64,000 bases of DNA from Immersiella caudata (taxonomy: Eukaryota > Ascomycota > Sordariomycetes > Sordariales > Lasiosphaeriaceae), in the NCBI GenBank assembly GCA_030512335.1, contig JAULSU010000004.1, positions 3,782,001-3,846,000 of the forward strand. Direction: 5' to 3'. A program made the translations under genes and the position numbers. The notes beneath the pieces were generated by a model. The model was not told where the DNA came from. It made no database searches and saw only the letters and a list, made by a program, of their open reading frames with translations. Position 1 is the stretch's first letter. Each line of letters opens with the position of its first letter. This document shows positions 46,789-58,370 of this stretch, piece after piece.

Positions 46789-48165
46789 ATGCCAAGCCCT
46801 AGTATTCCCCTTCGGCAGCTCGGCCGCAACGGGCCTATGGTCCCGCAGCTAGGATTCGGCACCATGGGCTTGACTTACGACAGCTATGGAAGTCTCCCCG
46901 ACGATGAAGAGCGATTTGCAATTCTGGATCGCGCATATGAGATCGGTGTCAGGTTTTGGGACACCTCCGAGTAGGTCCGGGTGGTCGGAGATCGGTGATA
47001 GCAATATCACCGGTCCTCTTCCCCATGCAGTTTCCACCCCTTGCGCGTCCGGGCCGCAGCGTGGCTCCCGCCTCACATCCGCATATCAATGCCCAACTCC
47101 CGAACTCGGTCTAACCGAACCTGGCAACCCCCAACCGACTATACCTTACAGTTGAAACCAAACTAACAATGCCTTCAACGCCTCAGCCTCTACGGCGACG
47201 GCGAGCAGCTCATCGGCCGCTGGTTCAAGCGCACCGGCAAACGGAACGACATCTTTCTTGCCACTAAGTTCGGTTATGTCAAAAACAGCCCCAGGTATCA
47301 AATCGACAGCACCAGTGCGTACTGCAAGACCGCCTTCGCCGAGAGCCTCCACGCCCTCGGCATTGACTCGATCGATCTCTGTAAGAACCCTAATCCCTCC
47401 CAGGAACGCGTCAGCCCCACTCCCTTCTCTAACACCCCGGTCCCAGACTACCTGCACCAAGCCGATCCCAACACCCCCATCGAGGACACCATGCGCGCCC
47501 TTGCCGAGCTGCAGGCGTACGTTTGCCCATCCCCATCACAATCCTTCCCTTCCGCCCCTGACCTATCACCACCCAGCTCCGGCAAGATCAAACACATCGG
47601 CCTCTCCAACGTCTCCTCAACCACCCTCCTCCGTGCCTCCCGCATCGCCCACGTGGCCGCCGTCCAAGTAGACTACTCCCCCTTCGTCCTCGACATCGAA
47701 ACACCCCTCGGGACCGACATCCTCGCCACCGCGCGATCCCTTGGGACCGCCATCGTCGCAGCCGTCCCCCTCGGCCGAGGCCTCCTCACCTCCACCTTCG
47801 CTTCCGGTGCCCCCGTCGGCGACGCGAACGACAAACGCCCCCTTACAATGCCCCGGTTTCAGGAAGCTAACCGCGCGCAAAATGTCAAAGCGGTAGGTCA
47901 GTTCAAGGCGTTTGCGGACAGGCTGGGATGTACGCCTACGCAACTGGCTCTGGCCTGGCTGATGAAGCAAGGGGATGATATCTTTCCGATTCCAGGGACG
48001 AAGAGAATGAAGTATCTAGAGGAGAATTGCAAGGTAGTGGAGGTGAGACTGAGTGATGAGAATGAGGCTGAGATTAGGAAGTTTTTGGAGGGTGTGGAGA
48101 TTGCGGGTGATAAGGTGCCGGAGGCTTTTGCGGATTGGTATTTTGTGACAACGAAGGAAGAATAG
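46789..48165 (+). CDS. Aldo-keto reductase (YakC-like)
   Basis: NADPH-dependent reductase of aldehydes or ketones, cytosolic. Four exons (46789-46970, 47187-47380, 47447-47516, 47577-48165) give 344 residues. The catalytic tetrad is D58, Y63, K88 and H129 (DTSDLYGDGE, LATKFG, YYLHQAD); D58 and Y63 are brought together by the first splice, and Y126-H129 by the second. The cofactor-binding loops are visible as VPLGRGLLTS and PIPGTKRMKYLEEN. The first intron, 216 nt, is the longest in the window. The family includes pyridoxal and methylglyoxal reductases, so the substrate is open. Its neighbours are the divergent Zn2Cys6 gene and the decayed transporter/GH31 pair, which makes a past role in sugar or xyloside metabolism possible. 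Confidence 0.88.
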
Positions 48166-48699
48166 CTTGTGGTGGTTGCAGTAGGCTAAATTCGCGAAGG
48201 ATTTGTCGGTGTGTAAGGGGAGGGTTCGATGAAGGGGAGAATTTCAAAACTTGTTTTGTGCTCTGGTATTTTGGTGCGTTGATGTTTCGTATGATTGGAC
48301 AGCAAAGACCGCCTGTTTTGGTTGACCGACAGGATTAGTATGGCGTGCTGTGTTTATGAGCGGCTCGATCGAGTTCGGGACCGAGCCCGCGAGGAGCTTC
48401 GTCATCAGTCCCGTGAGCATCTCTTGATTGCTGTCTCTGGGCGGAATAGAGGGCTTTTCATTTGCTACCATACCGCTCCCGATGATATCTTGCATCGCTT
48501 GGCCCTCTCAGATGAATCATCAGCTTTCACGCATCCAACCCCTGAGACAATCCTCATTCCTACTTCCCACACCTCCCTCCAATCACTGCTTCACATCTGT
48601 CTCCCGCGGCTCATGGGCATCCTGTGTAACAAACACCTCGTGCTCATCCACGACGTACCTGGCCGACTAGCGGGCTGAGACACCCTTTGGGGGCTGTTA
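48166..48699. other. Intergenic region
   Basis: About 530 bp with 3' flanks of the reductase; no supported gene. Confidence 0.4.
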
Positions 48700-49991
48700 T
48701 GAGTGTTAGCACATCCTCTTCTTGGCTTAGAAAACCACTCGCCATGAAGTCCAGCTCGCCAAAAGTACGATCCTTATTCTCGAACATTCGGGAGTATCCC
48801 CATGCAAACGTCAGCGTGGCCAGAGCAGCCCTGAAGGAAGCCGTCTTGCCCTTCGCGTTCCACGCTCCAGGCGGCAGAAGTCGAGGCTGAATCGTCCCGC
48901 CGCAAACGATGTTGCCACCGTAGTAGATACTCCGACCAAGTACAACGGTTTGAGTTCGCAGTCGAGTCGAACCAATCTCTGACACTGTCGTGTAGACAAT
49001 CGGGCCGACAGACATGGAGTATGCACCAAGCCAGACGACACACAGTAGCGACTGATCTCAAGCAAAGGGCTTCGTTTAGCTAGGAAGCGCGAGGAATCCG
49101 ATGGCCCAAAGAATGACTACAAGGCACCCGAACCCCGTAAGCCAAATAGTGCATCGTCCAAAGCGGTGGATGTAGAACCACGATACGATGAGATCCGATA
49201 GCCCCATTCTAGCCCCATTCTGTCAGGTTTGAGATGAGACCTTTCAAAACGCCGGCCGAGATGAACTGCCCAATGCACCAGCAGAGGTTAACGTAGGCTG
49301 TGAGGTAACCGCAGATAGCGAAGGGGGATACCTCGGCAGCGTATGAAAGTCCTATCATGGTGAAGACACCCCAGGAGAGACCACAAAGAAATTGACCGAG
49401 CAGTAGGATCTCGATGCTGGAGGCGAAGAAGGAGATGAAGGTAGCACCTGTGAGGAAGGCGAGGCTACCCATGGGGACAATACGATGTCCGATATGAGCT
49501 GCGGCCCACCCGTTGAAAATGGCTCCACAGACACTCGCGAAGGCCCCCCAAACAGTAGTTGAATCTGGTTTGCCAGTCTGCTGAGATCTGGTAACCGCTC
49601 TCCTCTTTGAGGAATTCTCCGTATCGCGACAGCCCATGTCTCTGATCCACAGGATTCGTGGGAATTCCACGTCCACTCCTCCCAACCTCATCGGCGACCG
49701 CACAATGAAGCCGCGCAGGAATTGGAATCCATGGCCGGCATGGCTCCTAGAACCGAGAATGAGTCGCTGCTTCGGTGTGCACGTGATGGATGTCAGAGGG
49801 AGGGGTCGGTCGCGATGGTTGTCCGATGTTTGGGGAACAATGTAGGTTCTTCCACGGCGAAGATGTGGGTGCCAAAATCCTGCGCGCGACTTAAAGCTTA
49901 ACCGCACCAGCGGCAGCAGTTGAGATGGCTGACTGCCCCACATCGATGTGGTTTGAGCCTGCCATCTGCGGATCTCCCATCCTTCAAGCAA
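48700..49991 (-). pseudogene. Decayed sugar-porter (MFS, maltose/alpha-glucoside permease-like)
   Basis: Fragments in order on the minus strand match the fungal alpha-glucoside permease branch of sugar porters: TTVWGAFASVCGAIFNGWAA and IGHRIVPMGS (helices 2-3 region), FISFFASSIEILLLGQFLCGLSWGVF, YLTAYVNLCWCIGQFISAGVL, then, after a stop and a gap, FYIHRFGRCTIWLTGFGCLV (near 49130) and VVLGRSIYYGG, GAWNAKGKTASFRAAL, FAWGYSRMFENKDRTFGELD. The large intracellular loop and helices 6-7 region is missing or unrecognisable. Several stops and frame changes occur. The gene diverges from the decayed GH31 gene, and their starts nearly touch, so the shared promoter was short or has been lost. Confidence 0.75.
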
Positions 49992-49999
49992 AACTTTTT

Positions 50000-51886
50000 A
50001 CGCCCCAGAGCAATGAGCAGCCAGATCTCGTCATGTTTTCCCAAGATCAGAATGCTCTTATCTATCGCTTCGATTCGGAGACTCTCCTGTCTCTCGACGC
50101 GGAAAGCTGGTGATAAGGGATGTAGCTCGAAACAATCAGGTCATCGTTGAGGAGTTCTCGCACAACCGAGCGGATGTGACGGATCCCAAGGCGAGCGCTC
50201 TCAAGGTGGACACCCGAGAGTTCGTGCCGCGACCTGGCACGGACTCTCATTGACTTACAGCACGCTTTGAATCTCTCGACGAGAATGAACGCATCTAAGG
50301 CATGGGACAATATCAACAACCGTATCTCAACCTCAAGGGCACCGACATCGAACTCGCGCAGCGGAGCTCCCAGGTATCAATCCCCTTCGCACTCTCTTCG
50401 ATGGGGTAGGGCTTGCTCTGGAATCAACCCGCCATCGGCCGCGCCGTCTTCGGCAGGAACCTCACAACCTTCGAAGCCCTCTCAACGCGCGTTCTCGACT
50501 ACTGGGTCGTCGCCGGAGACAAATCCGGCTGATATTGTCCGCGCCTACGCCAGCGTCGTCGGCAAGCCCCCTCCCATGCCCGAGTACGGCCTCGGCTTCT
50601 GGCAGTACAAGCTCCGCTACCAAACCCAAGACGAACTCCTCCAAGTCGCCCGTGAGCACAAGCACCGCAGCCTCCCAGTGGAGGTCCTCGTAGTTGACTA
50701 CTTCCACTGGCCCAAGGAAGGCGACTGGTGCTTCGATCCCACCTTTTAGCCGGACCCCGACTCCATGATCGCTGAGATCCGCTCCCTCGGCATCAAACTC
50801 ATGGTCTCCATCTGGCCCACCGTTGACGCCCGCTCCAAAAACCACTCCCAAATGCTCGCCTCTGGCCTCCTCATACGCCAGGATCGCGGCCTCCGCGTAT
50901 CCATGGGCCCGCGCATCTGCAACCACTTCGACGTCACCAACCCCGCGGCACGCCGCTTCGTCTGGGACACCGCCAAGCGCAACTACGACGATAAAGGCGT
51001 CCGCCTCTTCTGGCTCGATGAAGCCGAGCCCGAGCACAGCGTCTACGATTTTGACATCTACCGCTACCACCAAAGGCCCGAACCTCATGGTAGGCAACAT
51101 CTACCCCCTCCAATACGCCATAGGCTTCTACGAAGGCATGAAATCCGCCGGCCAGGACCCCGTCGTTAACTTCGTCCGTTGCGCTTGGGTGGGAAACCAA
51201 AAGTATGGCATCCTCCTCTGGTCAGGCGACGTCGCAAGCTCGTGGTCTAGCTTCCGGAACCAGCTCTCCGCGGGCCTCAGCGCCGGGATCGCGGGGATTT
51301 CTTAGTGGACCACCGACATAAGGGTTTTTTCACGGGAGTAATTCCGACGACGTTGCCTTCCGCGAGCTGTTCGTGCGCTGGTTCCAATGGGGTGCCTTCT
51401 GTCCTGTTTTCAGGCTCCACGGGGATCGTCTACCGCAGCAACAGATGTTGGGGCACTCGGGCGGCAGCCATTGCTTGTCGGGAGCACCCAATGAGTTGTG
51501 GAGTTATGGGGAAGAGGTGTACGAGATTTGCAAGATGTATCTCTTTTTGAGGGAGAAGATGAGGGATTACGTGAGGGAGGTTTTGCATGTGGCGCATAGG
51601 CATGGGGATCCGGTGATTAGGCCATTGTTTTATGGGCTTCCCGAGGATGAGAGGGCGTGGAACGTTACGGATCAGTCCCTGTTTGGGAGGAAGGTATCTC
51701 GTTGCGCCTATTCTTGTGGCGGGGCAGAGGAAGAGGAGCGTGTGGTTGCCGAAAGGGGGGAGGTGGCAGCTGGTGGATGCACAAGAGGAGAGGGTTGGAA
51801 AGGTTCTGGAAGGCGGTGATACAACGACGGTGGATGCGCCGCTGGAGTATATGCCGGTGTTTGAGCTGACTGAGGTGACGTCTTGA
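50000..51886 (+). pseudogene. Decayed GH31 glycosidase (alpha-xylosidase/alpha-glucosidase)
   Basis: Family GH31 enzymes remove alpha-xylosyl or alpha-glucosyl groups. Ordered matches: FSQDQNALIYRFDSETL (near 50040), GMGQYQQPYLNLKGTDIELA (50300), YGLGFWQYKLRYQTQDELL, VEVLVVDYFHWPKEGDW, the nucleophile block GVRLFWLDEAEPE (near 51000), the acid/base block GILLWSGDVASSW (51210), FVRWFQWGAFCPVF (51370), and a C-terminal beta domain ending MPVFELTEVTS at 51886. Breaks: stops near 50297 and 50409, TAG at 50747 and TAG at 51303 (both at positions that are Trp in relatives: PTF*PDPD, GIS*WTTDI), frameshifts near 50530, 51068, 51330 and 51690. The catalytic residues themselves are preserved, so decay may be recent. 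The lead block and the FWLDEAEPE type fit the alpha-xylosidase-like branch. Confidence 0.82.
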
Positions 51887-52701
51887 AACGAATGATTGGA
51901 AATGTAGGTAGCGAGGTAGATACTGGCCTACGAGAGGTTCAACCCGCGAGGTTCCACCTGTGTGAGGTTGCCCAAAGACAGGCGAATACCTCCATGCCTG
52001 GGAACTCCAAGCAGATCCGAGGTGAAACAAAAGAAGTCCCCGTCATGCTTCCAGAAATGGCCTGCGCCACCTAGCAACACAATGACCCCCACCCCCTTAC
52101 GAAGCGACGGCGCAGAACACCACCTTGAAAAGGTCTGGTGAAGAGAAGACAACATGAAATAAACAATTGTGACGGACTCTTGTGCAGAAGCAAACGCTCT
52201 TTGTTGTCTTTAAACTCAAATCTAACCCAACATTAAGGTTCGGCCCAGACAATGCCAACCCTTGTCTTTGTCTGGTCATCAATTTGGGGTCTGCACCGCA
52301 ATTCGAGATCCAGGGTTAGGGTACAACGCCGCCAACTTACATCCCTTTTCCACTGTGCCACCGACAACCCACCCCGGAGTTCACCAAGCCCGAGACGCAT
52401 GACGACACGTCACCCCACGTTTCACCTCCGAAGATCCTCATCAACCTCAGAAATCCCAACTCGCGACCGCGCTGTGTAGTATTAAAATGCCAATAAAGAA
52501 CCCTGTTACTATCCAGCAACGTGCATCCAAAAAGCTCACGAGATGAGGTATATCCTGGGAGAGAAAACGGACCCGACTTTTCTGGTTTCCAAACCTGAAA
52601 AAAAAATGCAGTGAGATTGCAACGCGCTACCCATCAGCTATATCCAAAAAAAAAAAAAAAAAAAAAAAAGATCCTCCCCGGTTTGTCTATGTCAGCTACG
52701 T
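51887..52701. other. Intergenic region
   Basis: About 800 bp, no gene supported. Holds the 3' flank of the GH72 gene and a poly-A run. Confidence 0.4.
52646..52669. repeat. Poly-A run
   Basis: Twenty-four A in a row, about 33 bp beyond the stop codon of the GH72 gene (poly-T in its sense). Confidence 0.95.
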
Positions 52702-54093
52702 TTATAGCGCAACGGCACCCATAAGGGTGGCAACCAGAACGGCGCCCGAAACAAAAAGCGAGGCATTGTCCATGCGGCCCTTCGTGGCAGCGTTCTTGTT
52801 GGTGTTGCCGTTGCCGCCGCCAGCGCCCGAACCAGGCGCAGCATCCTCAACCTCGGCGGGGCCAGAGTTCTGCGAGCCAGGGCCGTTGAGACCAGGGCCC
52901 TTTCCGGCACCATCGGTGAGGTACTTCTTGGCGCCTTCGGGCATCGCCGGGAGGAGTGTGCTGTCAACGTCCCAGTGAGCATCCTTGGTAGGGCAGGGCT
53001 GGCTGTGGGTGGTGGGGCTGGCGCCGCCATCGCCAGCAGGAGCAGGGAAGTCCTTCATGGCCTTGGCGAAGTTGGCAAACTCGGGCAACTCCTTGCGGGG
53101 TCCCTTTTGAGCCTTGTCATCGATTGTGACGATGCCGTACTTGTTCTCCTCGTACGTGTACTCGTACATCAGACCGCCAGAGTAAACCGATGTCATGTTG
53201 GAGTGCATGAGCGACTCGAGCTCGCCAAAGTCGCGCACGTTCTGGATGCAGCCGTACTCGGAGAGGAAGATGGGGAGGCCGTAGTCGGTGAAGTTCTGGA
53301 CCTTCTTGTCCCAGCCCGAGGTGATGAAGTTGCTGGTGCACCAGGAGTAGTCGTTCTGCGTGCGCGCGTTAGCAAAGCTGTCAAATGGTGCCAGGGGCCG
53401 AAAGATACTCACAAAGGCGAAGAAGTCGCTGCGCTCGTCATCAGGACCGCAGTTGAAGTAGGCAGCAGTCTGCATGCGGTTCTCCTGGACATCAGCGGCG
53501 GAGTAACCAACGAGGATTTGACGGTTGAAGCGGGTGCGGATGTATTGTCTCATGTCACGAGTGACGGCCTTGACGAAGCGGGCGGCGCGAGTCGTCTCGA
53601 CAAGATCGTGGATAACCTCGTTACCGGAGAAGAACGCCATGGTGTTGTCATACTTGGCGAACTCGTCAATGGTAGCGAAGACGCTCTGGAGGTACTCGGC
53701 ATTGTACGAGGGAGCGGGCTTCTCGCGGTTGATCGAGTAGAGCGGGTTGTTGGCATCCAGGACCACGTAGATGCCCGCATCTGCCAGCAGGTTCATGCAC
53801 TCGGTGTGGTCCTTGGCGTTATCGGTCGAGTAGACGCGGATGACGTTGATGCCCAACTTGATGAACTTCTCGATATCGGGCTTGCAGACATCGGGGTCCG
53901 CGAGGGGGTCGAGGTTCGCGGACGAGCCGCCGGGCTGGTAGTCGACACCACGGACGTAGAATCGCTGGTTGCCAACGTAGAACGCATTGCCCTTTGCGGT
54001 GACGGGTGTGATCTTGGTCTGGCGGGGCTTCACGGCACCGGCCTGAACGGCGGTGACGGCCGCCAACGCGGAGAGGAGGGAGACGGAGCGCAT
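52702..54093 (-). CDS. GH72 1,3-beta-glucanosyltransferase (Gas/Gel family), GPI-anchored
   Basis: Cuts and rejoins beta-1,3-glucan chains in the cell wall, lengthening them. Two exons (54093-53413, 53355-52702) give 444 residues. The start at 54093 gives a signal peptide (MRSVSLLSALAAVTAVQAGA). GH72 motifs: FYVRGVDYQPGG, INVIRVYSTDN, acid/base E159 in FFSGNEV, nucleophile E260 in FLSEYGC, and SGGLMYEYTYEENKYG. After the catalytic domain comes a Ser/Gly/Asn-rich linker and a hydrophobic tail (LFVSGAVLVATLMGAVAL) that is a GPI signal. No CBM43 Cys box follows, so it is of the Gas family branch without that module. The intron is 57 nt (GTGAGT, GCTAAC, GCAG) and has no stop, so reading through adds 19 residues; splicing joins FFAF to NDYSW, the form expected for the family. 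Confidence 0.93.
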   Translation of the reverse strand: MRSVSLLSALAAVTAVQAGAVKPRQTKITPVTAKGNAFYVGNQRFYVRGVDYQPGGSSANLDPLADPDVCKPDIEKFIKLGINVIRVYSTDNAKDHTECMNLLADAGIYVVLDANNPLYSINREKPAPSYNAEYLQSVFATIDEFAKYDNTMAFFSGNEVIHDLVETTRAARFVKAVTRDMRQYIRTRFNRQILVGYSAADVQENRMQTAAYFNCGPDDERSDFFAFVSIFRPLAPFDSFANARTQNDYSWCTSNFITSGWDKKVQNFTDYGLPIFLSEYGCIQNVRDFGELESLMHSNMTSVYSGGLMYEYTYEENKYGIVTIDDKAQKGPRKELPEFANFAKAMKDFPAPAGDGGASPTTHSQPCPTKDAHWDVDSTLLPAMPEGAKKYLTDGAGKGPGLNGPGSQNSGPAEVEDAAPGSGAGGGNGNTNKNAATKGRMDNASLFVSGAVLVATLMGAVAL

Positions 54094-56743
54094 TGTGTGG
54101 GTTGGGTTCCGGTGCACAAGTCGATGACGAGGGGGGCGCGACGCCGAAAGGGATTAAGTAAGATGCGCAGTAAAAATAAGTTCAATTGGCCATCCAAACG
54201 AGTGATGAGGCCGTGGGAGAAGATGCAAAAAGGGAAGAACCCGATGATAGCGATTGACGGAGAAGATGGATAAGTTTCAGGAGAACGAAGGACAGGAAAA
54301 GTTGGCAATGGGAGGGAGAGCGGGTACAAAAAGGGTCGAATTTGTCGCCTCCCCGTATTCCGAAACCTCGTTTTAGGGGGGGTGCACCGCCCACTTCCAA
54401 GAGGATCCAAGTCTCTCCAAGACTCTTGGTGGATTGGCCCAGCAGCAATTGCGTGTGCCAAGTCTCCGCCTTCAGCAGCCATCATCAAAGCGAGCGCCAA
54501 TGAACTGCCGCCCCATCTGGGCGCCGAGTCGAGACCCGAACGCTGGCACGACTGGCATCTGGGACACGCCAGACTTCGCGTCCTGACTCTGCCCGAAACC
54601 TGCCGTTCGCTCCACTCTGCCAGGTTCTCGAGCGGTGGAAGCAGGATCGCCAATGGACCTGCTTGCCGCGAAGTTGGATCTCCCAAGCCAATCTGTCCGC
54701 CATTTGCGACACCGAAGCGGGGAGCATCGATTGGTGGCGTACCTGAAAAGGAGTTCGAGCAGCGCCATCAAAATAACCCAATTGCGCCTAGTGGGCAATG
54801 AAATTGGGTGACACATTATCACCAGCACCCGAAATAAGCATCTGGGCGCCATGGCTTGTGTGCCCCACAAACACGACACTGCAACGGTGTTTACTCAGCG
54901 GATCACGTGCGCGCAAACCCACTCTCAACGACATCGTTCGACATCCAATTTGCAAGCGCCAGGAGAGAGCATCCGCTACGAGTGAAATGTCAGTTTCGTA
55001 AAATTAAACCACGACTGATGATGCATAGCTGTGAGTCGCCCAAATGACCCTAGGCTGCGTAGTCACACTGGAGCCGTTCAACGCCACTGCTTGCTCGAAA
55101 GCACACTCCGCAAACATTTTTTGACATAACAGCAAGTGCCCGCTGGGCTATTTGGGCTGTCACAGGGTTGTTTGAGAATCTATAATGTGACGTGGGTCCC
55201 TGTGGTGGATTGGGGGGGCCCAGCGTTAAGTTGAGAGAACGACAGGCATTCTCGAGATAGTTCCTAGACGCATCCTTGAACAAGGCAATAGTCGGCGCGG
55301 CGTTGGAGTTCATCATAACTGAAGTAAAATTATTAGCTCCTTCAAGGAAAATCTCCTACGGCGCTTGATGCCTAGATCGTAGTTATTTCTTGGGTTCTCC
55401 AGTCAGGATGAGGGGATCCCACGATAGCGGAATGGGCATATCGTCAGAGTCTCAACATCCATCCTCCAGTCCCTCGCATGAGCTTGAACTGGCTTCCGCG
55501 ACGTTCATTCCAATTTGGTACAATTTGGGGTTTCCTGCAAGCTTTGGGTGATCGCCACTGAAGGAAGGAGCGCAGCTACGCAGTGTCCTCAAGAATTCAT
55601 GGGCCCACACGCTCAGCAATGGCAGTGCCTTATTGCCCGCCCTCATTCACTTTTTGACTGCTGAAATCAAGACATCGTGAGGGTTGCTCGAGCGAATTCG
55701 GATGCAGCCCACAGAACTGCCAGATATTCCTTTTGGACAACATTCCAAACAGCGACTTCTCGCTGTCTTTCCCCCAAACTCTCGGCTTGTCGACGGCCAG
55801 ATCGAAAAGAATTTGCGGTACAACATCTGCTACTCGGCCTGAATTTCTCAAAGATTAGCACTCGTTTTCTCACTTCTTCCTGGCCTGTCACTTCGACATT
55901 GACCAACTCACTTCGGGAAGAGTTGTGGAGTAGGTGAGGCTTCACTTCCGCTTCGGGGGTTACAGGGCCTAAACGGGGGTCACCGCGGCGAAGTATCGTC
56001 GGTCCATGTCAGACGTTCAGCCAGGTGATCTCTTCCCTCAGGGAAAGAAGTGCAGATATCGCCCAGGCACGGCCGCCCTGAGATCCACGGCCTTCTCGTC
56101 GCCAAGCTTCCGTTAAGATGGGCAATAAGAACCCTCACCAGCTTTGACGGGTGATGGTGGCTTTTGGGGAGGGCCGGTGCTTGCCATTTTTCCAAGGCTG
56201 CCGATCGGCATAACAAAGAGGGTGGCAAGGTGAGTAACTGTAGACCGCCATCTCGAGTTGGTTACTTTCCGAATCTTTGTCTTGTAGCTTCTGCGCATAT
56301 TCAAGGCGGACCGGGCATCGTCGCTTGGTGGAATGGTGTTGTCATCCGAATTATGCACAGGGCCGGTGCCCTCCAATGTTGCTATCCGCAGCACCGAGAG
56401 CCGCTAACTGATAGTGATTTGTTCTAATCTTATCATTATCGACGGAGACACACCGCTGAGGCGAAAGCGTCGGCCGCAAGCTCTTCGTCACCTGCTACCT
56501 GAGGCTTTCCGTCCTGAACCAGTTTTGAAAATTCTGCAACGGCGTCGAATTCACTGGCATCAAAGATGACCTTCCCATCAGTTCTTTCTCTCACTCTTGC
56601 TTTCTCCGATTGGAATATTCTTCGCCTTTCTCACTTCAATCACATCTCACCGCCGCTACCAGGTGCATACTTTGAGCACTCCTACCCTCGGCAAAACGAT
56701 ACCAGACATCACCAATCAGGAGAACTGGAACTGCCCCATCAAG
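54094..56743. other. Long stretch without a supported gene
   Basis: About 2.6 kb between divergent genes, only short unrelated frames on both strands. A minus frame at 55050-55316 has no recognisable feature. I see no transposon ends. Confidence 0.4.
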
Positions 56744-57778
56744 ATGGCCGACAACGCTGTCACCTCACCGCAGCCCGAGAACGCGACCCTCGCCTACTAT
56801 GGCCCTGTTCCCCAGCGAGCTCAGCCACCTTTCATGCTCCGAAGCCGCGATGTCTTTCAGAACGTCACGATACCTCCAGGGTTCATAGTTGAAGCTCTGA
56901 CGCAGCCATACTTTTTTGTTCAAGCCCTGATCGTGCATCGCAACATAACTTACGCCGACATTGGCTTCGCGCAACCGGCTCACTCTGAACTCGCCCCGCC
57001 CCGCCCCGAGCCCCAACGGAGCCCCAGACGATTCCAACCCTCCGCCATGGCACTCCGTCGACTGAATGGTGAGCCTCAGACACAACCCCTCACCACCGAA
57101 GAACAAGAAGCCCGTCGTCAAGCCGGCGTCTCGTCAGCCTACCGCGGAAACCTTCGCCTCCGACAGAACTACTCAGCCGCGATCCCCGATAACGAGAATT
57201 GCAGCCTGTTCATCACCGGCCTGCCCGGCGATGCCACCGTCCATACTCTTCTGCGAACCCTGCACGGCAGCGGCGTTGGCAGAGTTTACTCTTGCCACAT
57301 CAACAAACCACAAGACGACCATCGTCCGGGCAGAAGGACCGCCGCGGCCAAGCTGATATTCTTCGAGGCGGACTCCGCCAACTCACTCCTCCGCCTCTAC
57401 CAAAACAAAGGATTCATCGTCGAAGGCTGTTACACTCGAGTCGTCCGCAATCGCACAAGGGTCGCCGCGACTACCGATCATAAATACGTAACCAGGATAT
57501 TGGCCATATCTGGACCGAAAGGGGTGGTTGAGGAGGAAGTGCTGGAGAGTTTCTTCCGGCAACACTTTGAGTATCAGATGGACGGAGCGGTGATAACGTG
57601 GTGGGAAACGAGCAAAGAGAGATGTCTGGAGTGGCGCTTTGGGTCTCATCGGGCGCAGGCCAACGCAGCCTACAGGTGCCTCCGCCAGTCCGACAACTTC
57701 TTGAAGGTGAGGGTCACGTTTGCGCCGGACCCCTTGTGCTTGAAGGCTGTGGGAAGTTGTGTGACATGGAATGTCTAG
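56744..57778 (+). CDS. RRM-like protein of unknown function
   Basis: Intronless from the first in-frame ATG (56744, AAGATGG context), 344 residues. The central part resembles an RNA recognition motif: the first strand block NCSLFITGLPGDATVHTLL (about residue 155), then a Gly-containing turn, the strand TAAAKLIFFEADSANSL and the last strand CYTRVVRNRTRV. Behind it lies a second block (ILAISGPKGVVEEEVLESFF, ITWWETSKERCLEWRFGSHRAQA) that could be a second, more divergent RRM-like unit. The classical RNP1 aromatic pattern is weak, so RNA binding is only inferred. The N-terminal 100 residues are Pro/Gln/Asn-rich. A frameshifted paralogue of it lies about 600 bp downstream in the same orientation. 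Confidence 0.7.
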   Translation: MADNAVTSPQPENATLAYYGPVPQRAQPPFMLRSRDVFQNVTIPPGFIVEALTQPYFFVQALIVHRNITYADIGFAQPAHSELAPPRPEPQRSPRRFQPSAMALRRLNGEPQTQPLTTEEQEARRQAGVSSAYRGNLRLRQNYSAAIPDNENCSLFITGLPGDATVHTLLRTLHGSGVGRVYSCHINKPQDDHRPGRRTAAAKLIFFEADSANSLLRLYQNKGFIVEGCYTRVVRNRTRVAATTDHKYVTRILAISGPKGVVEEEVLESFFRQHFEYQMDGAVITWWETSKERCLEWRFGSHRAQANAAYRCLRQSDNFLKVRVTFAPDPLCLKAVGSCVTWNV

Positions 57779-58370
57779 ATGGGATAATGACGATTGTTGT
57801 TTTATAGCCTTTGTGCCTTTGTGTGTCGTGACCTTGGTCCCTTGTTTTGTTGTTTCAGGGAGCTAAGGAAAGGTGAGGTAGTTGTGGGATTGGGGTCGCA
57901 AGGCTAAGTCAGCGGACCAATCATTCAACACCACTTCGATGTACTTCTAGATATCCTCACTGACCTTATGCTGGTAGTGCTCTCGTTCCTCGAGTGCGCC
58001 GGTCGGCTGAAGTTAAGATCTTGCCTAGGCAAGACTCGATTTTGGATTTCGAGAAGCTGGAGACTCATTCCGGTCGTTGCCGATATCTCACTGTTGTTGT
58101 AATTAACGGAAGCCCAGATGAAAAGGAGAGGCGACCCTCCCACCGCTTTCACGACTTGGGATGAAAAATGTACACCGGGGCGCAATCGACTTTTCATATT
58201 TTATATTTAATCAACGAGAAAATTTCAAATTCCTGAACCCCACCAAGAGCAACCAAGCTGCTCCTTCCCCGAACATCGCTCACCAGCGAACGCAACATCT
58301 GCTTCCTCGACCACCCATCTCACGATTATCATCAGGCAAGACCCAACATTCGCCAATATCTCGACCGAAA
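57779..58370. other. Intergenic region between the two paralogues
   Basis: About 590 bp, with the 3' flank of the first gene and promoter of the second; no gene seen. Confidence 0.4.

Noticed and set aside
52646..52669. Poly-A run as the tail of a retroposed gene
   Set aside because: The neighbouring GH72 gene has an intron and lies in the opposite sense, so the run is not its tail; no other retroposed sequence or target duplication is seen.
52975..54273. 432-codon plus-strand frame opposite the GH72 gene
   Set aside because: It is the antisense of a clear GH72 gene whose motifs and splice are all on the minus strand; GC-rich codon use leaves the reverse frame open.
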